Below are positions 1 to 6,808 of a DNA stretch of 9,899 bases, in pieces. Each line of letters opens with the position of its first letter. The stretch's first letter is position 1. A program made the position numbers and the translations under genes. The notes below the pieces were generated by a model. It was not told where the DNA came from, did no database searches, and saw only the letters and a list, made by a program, of their open reading frames with translations. The DNA is from Gammaproteobacteria bacterium (GTDB taxonomy: Bacteria > Pseudomonadota > Gammaproteobacteria > Pseudomonadales > Porticoccaceae): NCBI GenBank assembly GCA_006227015.1, contig SBGI01000268.1, positions 1 to 9,899 on the forward strand. The letters are read 5' to 3'.

Positions 1-330
1 TTCCCCGACCCTATCGCCAACCCTTACCTGGCGTTCGCCGCCATGTTGATGGCTGGTCTGGACGGTGTTCAGAACAAGATCCACCCCGGCGACGCCGCAG
101 ACAAAGACTTGTACGATCTGCCCGCGGAAGAAGCAGCCGCTATTCCGCAAGTCTGTGGCAGCCTGCGTGAAGCACTGTCCTCCCTGGATGCAGACCGTGA
201 GTTCCTCACCAAGGGCGGCGTATTCACCGACGACATGATCGACGCTTACATTGAACTGAAAATGGAAGATGTCTACCGTGTCGAGCACACTACCCACCCG
301 CTTGAGTTCGATCTGTACTACTCAGTATAG
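1..330 (+). CDS. glnA: Glutamine synthetase type I, C-terminal part (partial, 5' end outside window)
   Basis: The first base is already inside the reading frame, and the visible 109 residues are the C-terminus of a bacterial type I glutamine synthetase (ATP-dependent ligation of ammonia to glutamate; cytoplasmic dodecamer). Recognisable blocks are [39 protein letters not shown] and the family-typical end [11 protein letters not shown]. The tyrosine of KDLYDLP (codon 112-114) matches the adenylylation site of enterobacterial GlnA (Tyr397), so the enzyme is probably controlled by GlnE-type adenylylation. The catalytic core lies outside the window. A strong terminator follows 55 bp after the stop. 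The nearby glnL/glnG pair is its expected transcriptional regulator. Identity is very secure. Confidence 0.97.
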   Translation, partial: FPDPIANPYLAFAAMLMAGLDGVQNKIHPGDAADKDLYDLPAEEAAAIPQVCGSLREALSSLDADREFLTKGGVFTDDMIDAYIELKMEDVYRVEHTTHPLEFDLYYSV

Positions 331-385
331 GTTGATGATCCGGCCAGGTTTGGCGGCCTGAATTACCCAACCGTCAGCCTACCCC

Positions 386-423
386 AAAAAAAGCCCGCTA
401 TTTTTTGAATAGCGGGCTTTTTC
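386..423 (+). terminator. Rho-independent terminator of glnA
   Basis: A perfect 15-bp inverted repeat (388-402 with 408-422; core AGCCCGCTATT / AATAGCGGGCT) encloses a 5-base loop, TTTTG. The right arm ends in a T run and the left arm starts in an A run, so it could act on both strands. It lies just after the glnA stop and before the start signals of the next gene, so it separates the two transcription units. Confidence 0.92.
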
Positions 424-459
424 TTGTGTCAAAGGAAGGCTAGTCTTAGAGGAATAAAC

Positions 460-477
460 ATGGAGAGCCCATACTGA
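460..477 (+). CDS. Possible five-codon leader mini-ORF (MESPY)
   Basis: ATG at 460 follows a strong Shine-Dalgarno sequence, AGAGGA at 448-453, with a 6-base spacer, and reads five codons to TGA at 475-477. That stop shares its A with the ATG of the next gene (477-479). The ribosome binding site ahead of this tiny frame is better than the one for the DUF4124 gene itself (GGAGAG at 462-467, 9-base spacer). A translational-coupling or leader-peptide role is inferred. It may simply be a decoy initiation site; no homology can be judged at this length. Confidence 0.35.
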   Translation: MESPY

Positions 478-1067
478 TGCGTGGATATTGTCGCTTTTTT
501 GCCCTTGCCCTGCTGTGCGCGATCACGCTGCCGACACTAGCCGACGTGTACAAAACTGTCGATGAAGACGGCAATGTCACGTTCACCGACAACCCGGCTT
601 CCGGCAAAGGCAAGGTAGAGGAAGTTAAATTACCGGCCGTCAACACACAGCCTGCGATAAACACAAAGGCGAAAAAGTCAGAAAAGTCTGCTTCAACAAG
701 CGGTTACAGCGAGGTGAGCATACTTTCACCAGCCCAGGACGCCACCATTCCACCAGGCCAGCTCAACGTAGTTGTACAGGTATTTATGGACCCTGCCCTG
801 CAACCCGGGCATCTAATCCAGCTGCTCCACAATGGCCAACCCTACGGCGAGGCTGCCTATGCCACATCTTTTTCAATCGACCAACTGATACGCGGGGAAC
901 ACAGCGTACAGGCACAGGTTGTCGATGAAAGCGGCAACGCAATCGCCAGCTCCGGCACGGTGACTTTCTATGTAAAAAGGGCCTCCCGCCTCAATAGAGA
1001 CGCTATACAGTCTCAAAACGCGGCCAAAGCAAAAAGAGTTCAACAGGCTACTCAGGGCAGTAATTAA
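477..1067 (+). CDS. Exported DUF4124-domain protein of unknown function
   Basis: The 196-residue protein has a Sec signal peptide: hydrophobic core at about residues 7-18 and likely cleavage after LPTLA (residue 22). A DUF4124 block follows at about 23-57 (DVYKTVDEDGNVTFTDNP, the usual 'Y-K-x-x-D-x-x-G-x-V-x-F-T-D' pattern). A Lys/Ser-rich linker lies at about 63-76, then a beta-rich region at about 78-167 that looks like an Ig-type or bacterial surface fold (SILSPAQDATIPPG... GTVTFYV), and a basic Gln/Lys/Arg tail. Mature location is probably periplasmic. DUF4124 proteins sit between glnA and ntrBC in Pseudomonas relatives as I recall, but their role is unknown. The start at 477 is chosen because GGAGAG lies 9 bases upstream and the signal peptide begins there. 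The gene has its own unit between the glnA terminator and the glnL control region. Confidence 0.85.
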   Translation: MRGYCRFFALALLCAITLPTLADVYKTVDEDGNVTFTDNPASGKGKVEEVKLPAVNTQPAINTKAKKSEKSASTSGYSEVSILSPAQDATIPPGQLNVVVQVFMDPALQPGHLIQLLHNGQPYGEAAYATSFSIDQLIRGEHSVQAQVVDESGNAIASSGTVTFYVKRASRLNRDAIQSQNAAKAKRVQQATQGSN

Positions 1068-1098
1068 CCCCTTTTCGTTATTCCGAAAATTCTCAACA

Positions 1099-1129
1099 AG
1101 CATGGCGCACCATAATGGTGCGCCATGCT
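1099..1129 (+). promoter_or_regulatory. NtrC (NRI) enhancer-type binding site upstream of glnL
   Basis: The core at 1106-1122 reads CGCACCATAATGGTGCG. It matches the known NtrC consensus TGCACC-N5-GGTGCA at 10 of 12 defined positions; the outermost pair is changed symmetrically (C and G). The dyad extends to a perfect 14-bp inverted repeat (1099-1112 with 1116-1129) around TAA. It is centred at 1114, about 96 bp upstream of the start site predicted from the sigma-54 promoter at 1184-1199, a typical enhancer distance. The alternative reading, a terminator for the DUF4124 gene, is weaker because no T run follows, although the RNA would fold strongly. Confidence 0.75.
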
Positions 1130-1182
1130 ACACTTATCACTGTGAAAACATCCTGATAACAGGGTGTTAGCGCTTCCCATAC

Positions 1183-1199
1183 TTGGCCCGCTATTTGCT
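1183..1199 (+). promoter_or_regulatory. Sigma-54 (-24/-12) promoter of glnL-glnG
   Basis: TTGGCCCGCTATTTGCT contains the invariant GG (1185-1186) and GC (1197-1198) with exactly 10 bases between them. It matches the sigma-54 consensus TGGCACG-N4-TTGCW except for C in place of A after TGGC. Transcription would begin near 1210, leaving a leader of about 70 bases before the glnL ATG. With the NtrC site upstream, this predicts nitrogen-limited, NtrC-activated, autoregulated expression of ntrBC. Confidence 0.8.
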
Positions 1200-1278
1200 A
1201 CGACTTAAAGAACCACTGAACCATATCAGGGCGGCAGCTTTTTCAAGGGCACCGTAAGCTAACGATAAATTGATTCGA

Positions 1279-2346
1279 ATGACCGACGAGCAGCTCCACC
1301 ACTTACTACTGGACAACCTGAGTACTGCTGTCCTGTTACTGAATGACAGTATGGAAATCTGTTATTTGAACCCATCGGCGGAAAACCTGCTTGCGGTCAG
1401 CGCTATGCGCCTGTGTGGCAACTCGGTTAGCACTTTATTTACCGAAAATGATTCGCCCATACCCTCTCTCCGGGAGGCACTGGAGTCAAACCACCCATTC
1501 ACGCAGCGTCAGGCCACCATGGTGCTACCTGACCAATCACACATCACGGTGGATTTTACTGCCACACCCCTTCAGACCATGGTATCGCGGATGCTTGTCA
1601 TCGAAATGCAGCCCATGGACAGGCTGATGCGAATTAACCGTGAAGAAGCCCTGATTACCACACACGACACCACCCGCAATCTGGTGCGCGGGCTGGCCCA
1701 TGAAATCAAAAACCCGTTGGGTGGAATCCGGGGGGCCGCTCAGTTGCTGTCGGAAGACCTGGGGGACGAACCGGAGTTGCGGGAATACACAGATATTATT
1801 TCCGCCGAAACAGATCGCCTGTGCAGCCTGGTAGACCGCCTGCTAGGGCCTACCACCATGCCCACATTTGTGCCTGTGAATATCCACGAGGTACTGGAAC
1901 ATGTAGCGGCACTGGCTGAAGCTGAAACCCGCGGCACAGTGGCCATCAAACGCAGTTATGACCCGAGCATTCCCGAGATTAGCGGTGACCGGGGACAACT
2001 GGTCCAGGCCATATTGAACATTGTACGCAATTCAATTCAGGCTCTGCGCAACAGCAAGCAGAAGCGACCGACCATCAAACTGGTCACAAAAATTCAGCGC
2101 CACTTCACCATTGGCAAAGTCCACCACAGGGTGATCTGTCGCATCGACATTATCGACAATGGCCCCGGCATCCCCGAGGATCTGATTGACCGGATATTTT
2201 TCCCCATGATCAGCGGCCGAGCTGAAGGCAGTGGCCTGGGACTCCCCATCGCCCAGTCTGCCATCAACCTTCACCACGGCCTGATTGAGTGTGAAAACGG
2301 GAAGGGAGAAACCCGTTTTACTATTTATTTACCTTTGGATATATAA
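1279..2346 (+). CDS. glnL: Nitrogen regulation sensor histidine kinase NtrB (NRII)
   Basis: This is a 355-residue soluble kinase/phosphatase that, under PII (GlnB) control, phosphorylates or dephosphorylates NtrC. A PAS domain lies at the N-terminus (about 5-115). The H-box RGLAHEIKNPLGG carries the phosphoacceptor His141 (codon 1699-1701), close to His139 of E. coli NtrB. The N-box is LNIVRNSIQAL, the G1 box is DIIDNGPGIP and the G2 box is GSGLGLPIA. There are no membrane segments, as expected for NtrB. I take ATG at 1279 because it gives the family-typical start MTDEQLHHLLLDNLS. An in-frame TTG at 1270 would add three residues. Neither has a good Shine-Dalgarno sequence. glnG starts 4 bases after the stop, so the two are surely co-transcribed. 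Confidence 0.95.
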   Translation: MTDEQLHHLLLDNLSTAVLLLNDSMEICYLNPSAENLLAVSAMRLCGNSVSTLFTENDSPIPSLREALESNHPFTQRQATMVLPDQSHITVDFTATPLQTMVSRMLVIEMQPMDRLMRINREEALITTHDTTRNLVRGLAHEIKNPLGGIRGAAQLLSEDLGDEPELREYTDIISAETDRLCSLVDRLLGPTTMPTFVPVNIHEVLEHVAALAEAETRGTVAIKRSYDPSIPEISGDRGQLVQAILNIVRNSIQALRNSKQKRPTIKLVTKIQRHFTIGKVHHRVICRIDIIDNGPGIPEDLIDRIFFPMISGRAEGSGLGLPIAQSAINLHHGLIECENGKGETRFTIYLPLDI

Positions 2347-2350
2347 AACC

Positions 2351-3763
2351 ATGGAAAAGCGTAAAGTCTGGATAGTTGATGATGACCGCTCCATACGCTG
2401 GGTGATGGAAAAGGCACTTACCCGTGCCGACATGACGGTGACCAGCTTTGAAGATCCCCACGAACTGCTGACAAAACTGGACAAGTCGAAACCGGACACC
2501 ATCATCAGTGATATCCGTATGCCCGGTATTGACGGATTGCAGCTTTTACAGAAAATTCATATTTCCAATCCGGCATTACCGGTCATCATTACTACTGCAC
2601 ACTCGGATCTGGACAGTGCTGTTGCAGCCTACCAGGGTGGAGCTTTTGAATACCTGCCCAAACCATTTGACCTGGAAGAACTGATTGCCGTTACCCAGCG
2701 CGCTATCAACTTTGCCGGCGAACAGGGACAGGAGAAGGAACCCGTTGAAGAAGAAGTCAACGGCGAGATCATCGGTGAAGCACCGGCCATGCAGGAAGTT
2801 TTCCGGGCTATTGGCCGCCTGTCTCACTCAAACATCACCGTTTTAATTAATGGTGAATCCGGGACCGGCAAGGAACTGGTTGCCAAAGCCCTGCACGATC
2901 ACAGCCCACGCCGTAACAATCGCTTTGTGGCACTCAACATGGCCGCAATACCCCACGACCTGATCGAGTCAGAGCTTTTCGGCCATGAAAAAGGCGCTTT
3001 TACCGGGGCCTCCCAGCGACGAGAGGGCCGCTTCCAGCAAGCGGATGGCGGCACACTGTTTCTGGATGAAATTGGTGATATGCCACCCGAGGCTCAGACC
3101 CGATTATTGCGAGTACTGGCCAATGGTGAGTTTTACCTGGTTGGCGGGCACACACCGGTAAAAGTCGATGTGCGAATCATTGCCGCAACCCACCAAAACC
3201 TGGAGGAGCTGGTCGAACAAAACCGTTTCCGGGAAGACCTGTTTCACCGCCTCAATGTCATACGCATACACCTGCCGACACTGTCTGATCGACGGGAAGA
3301 CATTCCCAAATTAATGCAGCACTTTTTCCAGCATGCCGCCAAGGAACTGGAAACGGAACCGAAAACACTTTCCCCCGAAGCGGAGCAATACCTCAGCATG
3401 CTGCCCTGGCCGGGCAATGTGCGCCAACTGGAAAATATTTGTCGCTGGCTGACGGTGATGGCCTCCGGCCGGGAAGTTCATATTGAAGATCTGCCACCAG
3501 AGCTGCGCGACAGCCCGGTAGAGAAAAACAATGTTGCGGGAAGCTGGGAGCAGCAACTGCGCTCCTGGGCCGACAATGAACTCAGTGCCGGGCACCATGA
3601 CATACTCGCTTCTGCAGTACCGACGTTCGAGCGAGCACTCATCGAAACCGCTCTCAATCACACCCACGGTCGCAAGCGCGATGCTGCCGAATTACTTGGC
3701 TGGGGAAGAAACACCCTGACCCGGAAACTCAAAGAGCTGGGAATGAGTGACGACGACCTGTAG
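2351..3763 (+). CDS. glnG: Nitrogen regulation response regulator NtrC (NRI)
   Basis: This 470-residue sigma-54 activator is phosphorylated by NtrB. The receiver domain (about 1-120) has the acidic pocket DDD at 10-12, the phosphoacceptor Asp54 in SDIRMPG and Lys104 in LPKPF. The AAA+ domain (about 140-375) has Walker A GESGTGKE (168-175), the sigma-54-contacting loop GAFTGA (215-220) and Walker B GGTLFLDE (233-240). A Fis-type helix-turn-helix closes the protein ([20 protein letters not shown]). Length equals the family norm (469 in E. coli). ATG at 2351 is chosen because [12 protein letters not shown] matches the NtrC start; upstream in-frame codons to 2285 lie inside glnL. No clear Shine-Dalgarno sequence precedes it, so translation probably depends on coupling with glnL. 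It is the likely ligand of the site at 1099-1129. Confidence 0.97.
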   Translation: MEKRKVWIVDDDRSIRWVMEKALTRADMTVTSFEDPHELLTKLDKSKPDTIISDIRMPGIDGLQLLQKIHISNPALPVIITTAHSDLDSAVAAYQGGAFEYLPKPFDLEELIAVTQRAINFAGEQGQEKEPVEEEVNGEIIGEAPAMQEVFRAIGRLSHSNITVLINGESGTGKELVAKALHDHSPRRNNRFVALNMAAIPHDLIESELFGHEKGAFTGASQRREGRFQQADGGTLFLDEIGDMPPEAQTRLLRVLANGEFYLVGGHTPVKVDVRIIAATHQNLEELVEQNRFREDLFHRLNVIRIHLPTLSDRREDIPKLMQHFFQHAAKELETEPKTLSPEAEQYLSMLPWPGNVRQLENICRWLTVMASGREVHIEDLPPELRDSPVEKNNVAGSWEQQLRSWADNELSAGHHDILASAVPTFERALIETALNHTHGRKRDAAELLGWGRNTLTRKLKELGMSDDDL

Positions 3764-3764
3764 C

Positions 3765-3809
3765 AAAAAGCCGATCCAGCCCGGCGCATAACAGCTGCAG
3801 CCGGACCGG
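3765..3809 (-). terminator. Possible terminator of the secB operon (- strand)
   Basis: Read on the - strand, CCGGTCCGGC (3809-3800) pairs with GCCGGGCTGG (3785-3776) in ten pairs, two of them G-U wobbles. A T5 run (complement of 3765-3769) follows six bases later. On the + strand the same stem has two mismatches and is followed by A's, so it suits secB rather than glnG. The long loop and the gap before the T run make it weak. Confidence 0.4.
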
Positions 3810-3820
3810 GTCTAAAAAAA

Positions 3821-4327
3821 TTAATGCGCTGTTTCTGATTCGGAAGCCTGCTCGTCCTGCTTGGCTTTTCTCTCTGCCAGAGCCTGTGCAAACAGGGCAT
3901 CAAAGTTAACCGGCGGCAACATCAGTGCCGGAAAAGTCCCTTTAATGACGATGTTATCCACCACTTCTCTGGCATAGGGATAAAGGGTAGAGGGGCAAAG
4001 TACGTTGAGTACCTGTGCCATCTGTGCCTTTTCCAGACCTTTGACCATAAAAATACCGGCCTGGTGGACTTCTATCAGGAACACCACTTCATCTTTATCC
4101 TTCACAGTGATCGTTAATGACATGACCACTTCAAAATGGGTGTCATCCAGCTGCTCAATTTTGGTCGACAGCTCCTGACCGATTTGCGGCTTCACTTCAC
4201 GCTGGAATGCTTCCACACCCATCGGCGTCTCGAAAGACAGATCCTTCAGGTAAATACGCTGCAGAGCAAAGTGGTTGTCGGCCCGCCCCTCATTGGCGAC
4301 AGCGCTTTCGGTATTTTCTTCAGTCAT
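3821..4327 (-). CDS. secB: Protein-export chaperone SecB
   Basis: This 168-residue cytosolic chaperone acts as a tetramer; it holds preproteins unfolded and passes them to SecA. The core (about 18-150) shows the SecB patterns FALQRIYLKDLSFETP, VFLIEVHQAGIF, LCPSTLYPYAREVVDN and FPALMLPPVNFDALFAQ. An acidic N-terminal extension (MTEENTESAVANEG) and a charged C-terminal tail flank it; the E. coli protein has 155 residues. A good Shine-Dalgarno sequence (AAGGTGG, about 6 bases before ATG) fixes the start. It lies 77 bp downstream of grxC and is probably the last gene of the rhodanese-grxC-secB unit, although the AT-rich gap could hold a further promoter. It is convergent with glnG. Confidence 0.97.
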   Translation of the reverse strand: MTEENTESAVANEGRADNHFALQRIYLKDLSFETPMGVEAFQREVKPQIGQELSTKIEQLDDTHFEVVMSLTITVKDKDEVVFLIEVHQAGIFMVKGLEKAQMAQVLNVLCPSTLYPYAREVVDNIVIKGTFPALMLPPVNFDALFAQALAERKAKQDEQASESETAH

Positions 4328-4404
4328 GTATCCACCTTCGTTACATCATTACTTGTTTTAAAATTAAGAGAACAAAATTAAAGTCTGGGCAACTGCCGGG
4401 ATTT

Positions 4405-4665
4405 TCAACCCTGACCGGCAATCATCCGGTCAAGCTCGCCCTGCTGTTCCAGACGGCGCAGGTCATCGTAACCGCCTACGTGGGTCTCGCCGACCCAGAT
4501 TTGGGGGACTGTATGGCGACCACTCATTACCACCAGCTCACGCCGCCTGACCGGGTCACCGTCGACAGAAATCTCATTGAAAGCGAGCCCTTTATTCGCC
4601 AGCAGGTTCTTGGCGGCCACACAATACCCGCAGGTACGCGTGGTATAAATTCTGACCTGGGGCAT
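4405..4665 (-). CDS. grxC: Glutaredoxin 3 (class I, dithiol)
   Basis: The 86-residue glutaredoxin reduces disulfides and glutathione mixed disulfides in the cytosol using glutathione. The active site is Cys12-Gly-Tyr-Cys15 (CGYC; E. coli GrxC has CPYC), followed by the TVPQ cis-proline loop (about 52-55) and the GGYDD glutathione-binding turn. Length matches the 82-86 residues typical of GrxC. Its ATG immediately follows the TAA of the rhodanese gene with no gap, and no strong Shine-Dalgarno sequence is seen, so translation is probably coupled. The neighbourhood rhodanese-grxC-secB is shared with Pseudomonas relatives. Confidence 0.95.
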   Translation of the reverse strand: MPQVRIYTTRTCGYCVAAKNLLANKGLAFNEISVDGDPVRRRELVVMSGRHTVPQIWVGETHVGGYDDLRRLEQQGELDRMIAGQG

Positions 4666-5076
4666 TTAGCTTTTAATGACCGGCAAATTCTGGTTCTGCC
4701 ATTCCATCATGCCACCTGTGAGGCGGAAAACCTTAAACTCCTGTTGTTGCAAATGCCGACCTACAGCCCCAGCCTGCTGACCAACCTTGTCAGCCACGAT
4801 AATGAACTTTTCGCGATAGCCTTCCAGTTCACTGATCTTGTCTTTAATTTTTCCGTGGGGAATATTCACGGCCCCGGCAATATGGCCGGCCTTGAATTCC
4901 TTACTGTCGCGCACGTCGAGCAGGATGGCTTCCTCCGCATTCAGCATGCGGGTCACAGCGTGTACCGAGATGGGCCTGCCACTCTTGATTCGCTCATTGA
5001 TGGCAAACAGATAAACCAGCACCATAAACACGCTGACCAGCACCCACTGCTCACTGATAAAAACAAAAAAATCCAC
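4666..5076 (-). CDS. Membrane-anchored rhodanese-like protein lacking the catalytic cysteine
   Basis: The 136-residue protein has one N-terminal transmembrane segment (about residues 9-27, QWVLVSVFMVLVYLFAI) and then a single rhodanese domain (about 38-134). Rhodanese signatures are LLDVRDSKEFKAGHIAGAVNIP and, near the end, LTGGMMEWQNQNLPV. Active rhodaneses carry a persulfide-forming Cys at the start of the loop before helix four. Here the loop reads IIVADKVGQQAG, with Asp96 (codon 4789-4791) where relatives have Cys, and the whole protein has no cysteine. It therefore cannot be a classical sulfurtransferase; a scaffolding or binding role is inferred. GTG at 5076 is chosen because AAGAGG lies 9 bases upstream; the frame is open to 5208, but an earlier start lacks that support. 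It is the first gene of the unit with grxC. Confidence 0.85.
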   Translation of the reverse strand: MDFFVFISEQWVLVSVFMVLVYLFAINERIKSGRPISVHAVTRMLNAEEAILLDVRDSKEFKAGHIAGAVNIPHGKIKDKISELEGYREKFIIVADKVGQQAGAVGRHLQQQEFKVFRLTGGMMEWQNQNLPVIKS

Positions 5077-5132
5077 TATCAACAGCCTCTTGGAAGTTCC
5101 GGCTGGACCACCCGGCCCAACAAAGCCGCAAA

Positions 5133-5138
5133 AGTATA
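5133..5138 (-). promoter_or_regulatory. Possible -10 element for the rhodanese-grxC-secB unit
   Basis: TATACT on the - strand lies about 57 bases before the GTG start and matches the sigma-70 -10 consensus at five of six positions. No good -35 hexamer sits at 17 bases (TTCCTT is poor; TTGAGC is only 13 bases away), so this is a tentative call. Confidence 0.25.
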
Positions 5139-5189
5139 CACACCGCATACTGCTCAAGGAACCACCAATGGCACTGAATACGCTTTGCG

Positions 5190-5215
5190 GGTAAGATTCG
5201 CGGATCATTCTTACC
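5190..5215. repeat. Inverted repeat upstream of gpmI
   Basis: Perfect 7-bp arms, GGTAAGA (5190-5196) and TCTTACC (5209-5215), flank a 12-base spacer. The element ends 22 bases before the gpmI ATG in the divergent rhodanese/gpmI gap. It could be a small operator or a 5' leader hairpin; no T run follows, so it is not a terminator. Confidence 0.4.
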
Positions 5216-5237
5216 AGAACACCACCCCATAGAAATC

Positions 5238-6788
5238 ATGAAAGAAGCAAAAAAACCACTTTTACTGCTGGTCCTGGACGGCTATGGCTACAGCGACAAC
5301 CCCGAATACAATGCCATTTCAACGGCTGACACCCCGGTACGTGATCGCTTGTGGGCAACGGCTCCCCGTACATTTATCCAAACGTCCGGCCTGGCCGTCG
5401 GCCTGCCGGAAGGACAGATGGGCAACAGTGAAGTGGGGCATATGACCCTGGGGTCAGGGCGGGTGATTTACCAGAGTTTTACCCGCATTAACAAAGCCAT
5501 CAGCGAAGGATCGTTTTTTTCCAATCAAGCCTACTGCCAGGCCATCGACAAGGCCGTCGCCGGTAACAAAGCCGTTCACATCCTCGGGTTACTATCGGAC
5601 GGGGGCGTACACAGCCACGAATCACACATTAACGCCATGATTGAGCTGGCTTCCCAACGCGGTGCCGAAGCGATCTATGTACACGCCTTTCTCGATGGCC
5701 GGGACACACCGCCGCGCAGCGCGGAATCCTCCCTGCAACGCACCTCGAACAAACTCACGGAAACCGGGCACGGTCATATCGCTAGCATCTGCGGCCGCTT
5801 TTATGCCATGGACCGGGACAACCGCTGGGATCGTGTCCAGGCTGCCTATGATTTATTAACCTTGGGCAAGGCCGAACACTCATCGTCTGATGCTGTCAGC
5901 GCGCTGCACTCGGCCTACGAGCGCGGCGAAAATGACGAGTTCGTTCTTCCTACTACTATCCATGCTCCCGGAGAAGCTGCCCTCACGATTCAGGATGGCG
6001 ATGCCGTCATCTTTATGAACTTTCGCCCTGACAGGGCTCGTGAAATAACCCGGGCATTTGTTGACACCTCATTTGATGGTTTTGAGCGAACCGCTCACCC
6101 GGCGCTGGCGGACTTTGTGATGACCACCGAATACTCGGCGGACATTCACACCAGCTGTGCCTTTCCTCCGGAAGACCTCCACAACTCCCTGGGGGAATAC
6201 CTGGGCAACCACGGCAAAACCCAGCTGCGTATCGCCGAGACTGAAAAATACGCCCATGTGACGTTTTTCTTTAACGGTGGCCAGGAAACCCTGTTCCCGG
6301 GAGAAGAGCGCATCCTCATTCCCTCCCCCAAGGTCGCAACCTATGACCTGAAGCCTGAGATGAGCGCCTACGAACTAACTGACCAGCTGGTAGCTGCCAT
6401 TGAGAGCGGCTCGTTCGATGTCATCATCTGCAACTACGCCAATTGCGACCAGGTGGGTCACAGCGGGGTCTTCGAGGCCGCGGTTAAAGCCGTTGAAGCC
6501 GTTGATGACTGCCTGGAACGCGTATTGACTGCCTTGAACAAAGCGGGTGGAGAGTGCCTTATCACGGCAGATCATGGCAATGTGGAACAAATGTACGATG
6601 TCCAGTCAGGCCAAGTGCATACCCAACACACCACCCTGCCGGTTCCCCTGATCTATGTGGGAGATAGACAACTTTCCCTGACCGGTGGAGGGTCTTTGGC
6701 GGACATCGCTCCCACCATGCTGACATTGCTTGACTTACAGCAACCGGCCGAGATGACCGGCCACTCTCTTGTCGAACTAAATACATAG
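5238..6788 (+). CDS. gpmI: 2,3-bisphosphoglycerate-independent phosphoglycerate mutase
   Basis: The 516-residue cytosolic enzyme interconverts 3- and 2-phosphoglycerate in glycolysis and gluconeogenesis, using two divalent metals (usually Mn) and a phosphoserine intermediate. Metal and catalytic residues are all present: Asp14 in LDGYG, Ser64 in MGNSEVGH, Asp404 and His408 in [12 protein letters not shown], Asp445-His446 in ITADHGN and His464 in HTQHTT. Substrate-binding blocks [21 protein letters not shown] and [10 protein letters not shown] are intact. Length is normal for the family. Cys403 and Gln405 replace residues that are more often Gly/Pro and Met in the NY-motif, an unremarkable variation. 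ATG at 5238 fits the family start ([11 protein letters not shown]), although the Shine-Dalgarno sequence is weak. envC follows after 20 bp, so co-transcription is likely. Confidence 0.97.
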   Translation: MKEAKKPLLLLVLDGYGYSDNPEYNAISTADTPVRDRLWATAPRTFIQTSGLAVGLPEGQMGNSEVGHMTLGSGRVIYQSFTRINKAISEGSFFSNQAYCQAIDKAVAGNKAVHILGLLSDGGVHSHESHINAMIELASQRGAEAIYVHAFLDGRDTPPRSAESSLQRTSNKLTETGHGHIASICGRFYAMDRDNRWDRVQAAYDLLTLGKAEHSSSDAVSALHSAYERGENDEFVLPTTIHAPGEAALTIQDGDAVIFMNFRPDRAREITRAFVDTSFDGFERTAHPALADFVMTTEYSADIHTSCAFPPEDLHNSLGEYLGNHGKTQLRIAETEKYAHVTFFFNGGQETLFPGEERILIPSPKVATYDLKPEMSAYELTDQLVAAIESGSFDVIICNYANCDQVGHSGVFEAAVKAVEAVDDCLERVLTALNKAGGECLITADHGNVEQMYDVQSGQVHTQHTTLPVPLIYVGDRQLSLTGGGSLADIAPTMLTLLDLQQPAEMTGHSLVELNT

Positions 6789-6808
6789 AGAGGATGAAGA
6801 AGGCGCCA

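Noticed and set aside
1134..1159. TTATCA ... TGATAA inverted repeat between the NtrC site and the sigma-54 promoter, considered as a second operator or IHF site
   Set aside because: The arms are only 6 bp with a 14-base spacer, and the sequence does not match the IHF consensus well enough to claim.
2285..2350. Upstream in-frame extension of glnG to 2285
   Set aside because: It overlaps the end of glnL, has no family similarity, and NtrC proteins begin at the residues encoded from 2351.
3311..3667. 118-codon open frame on the - strand inside glnG
   Set aside because: It is antisense to the AAA+/DNA-binding part of NtrC, with no ribosome site or motif.
5077..5208. N-terminal extension of the rhodanese frame to an ATG at 5208
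   Set aside because: The added residues look non-coding, the extension has no ribosome site comparable to AAGAGG before GTG 5076, and the protein starting at 5076 begins properly with its membrane segment.
4207..5232. Long open frame of 341 codons on the + strand
   Set aside because: It lies antisense to secB, grxC and the rhodanese gene, all of which have clear family motifs; its protein is His/Pro-rich with no recognisable domain, so it is a shadow frame.
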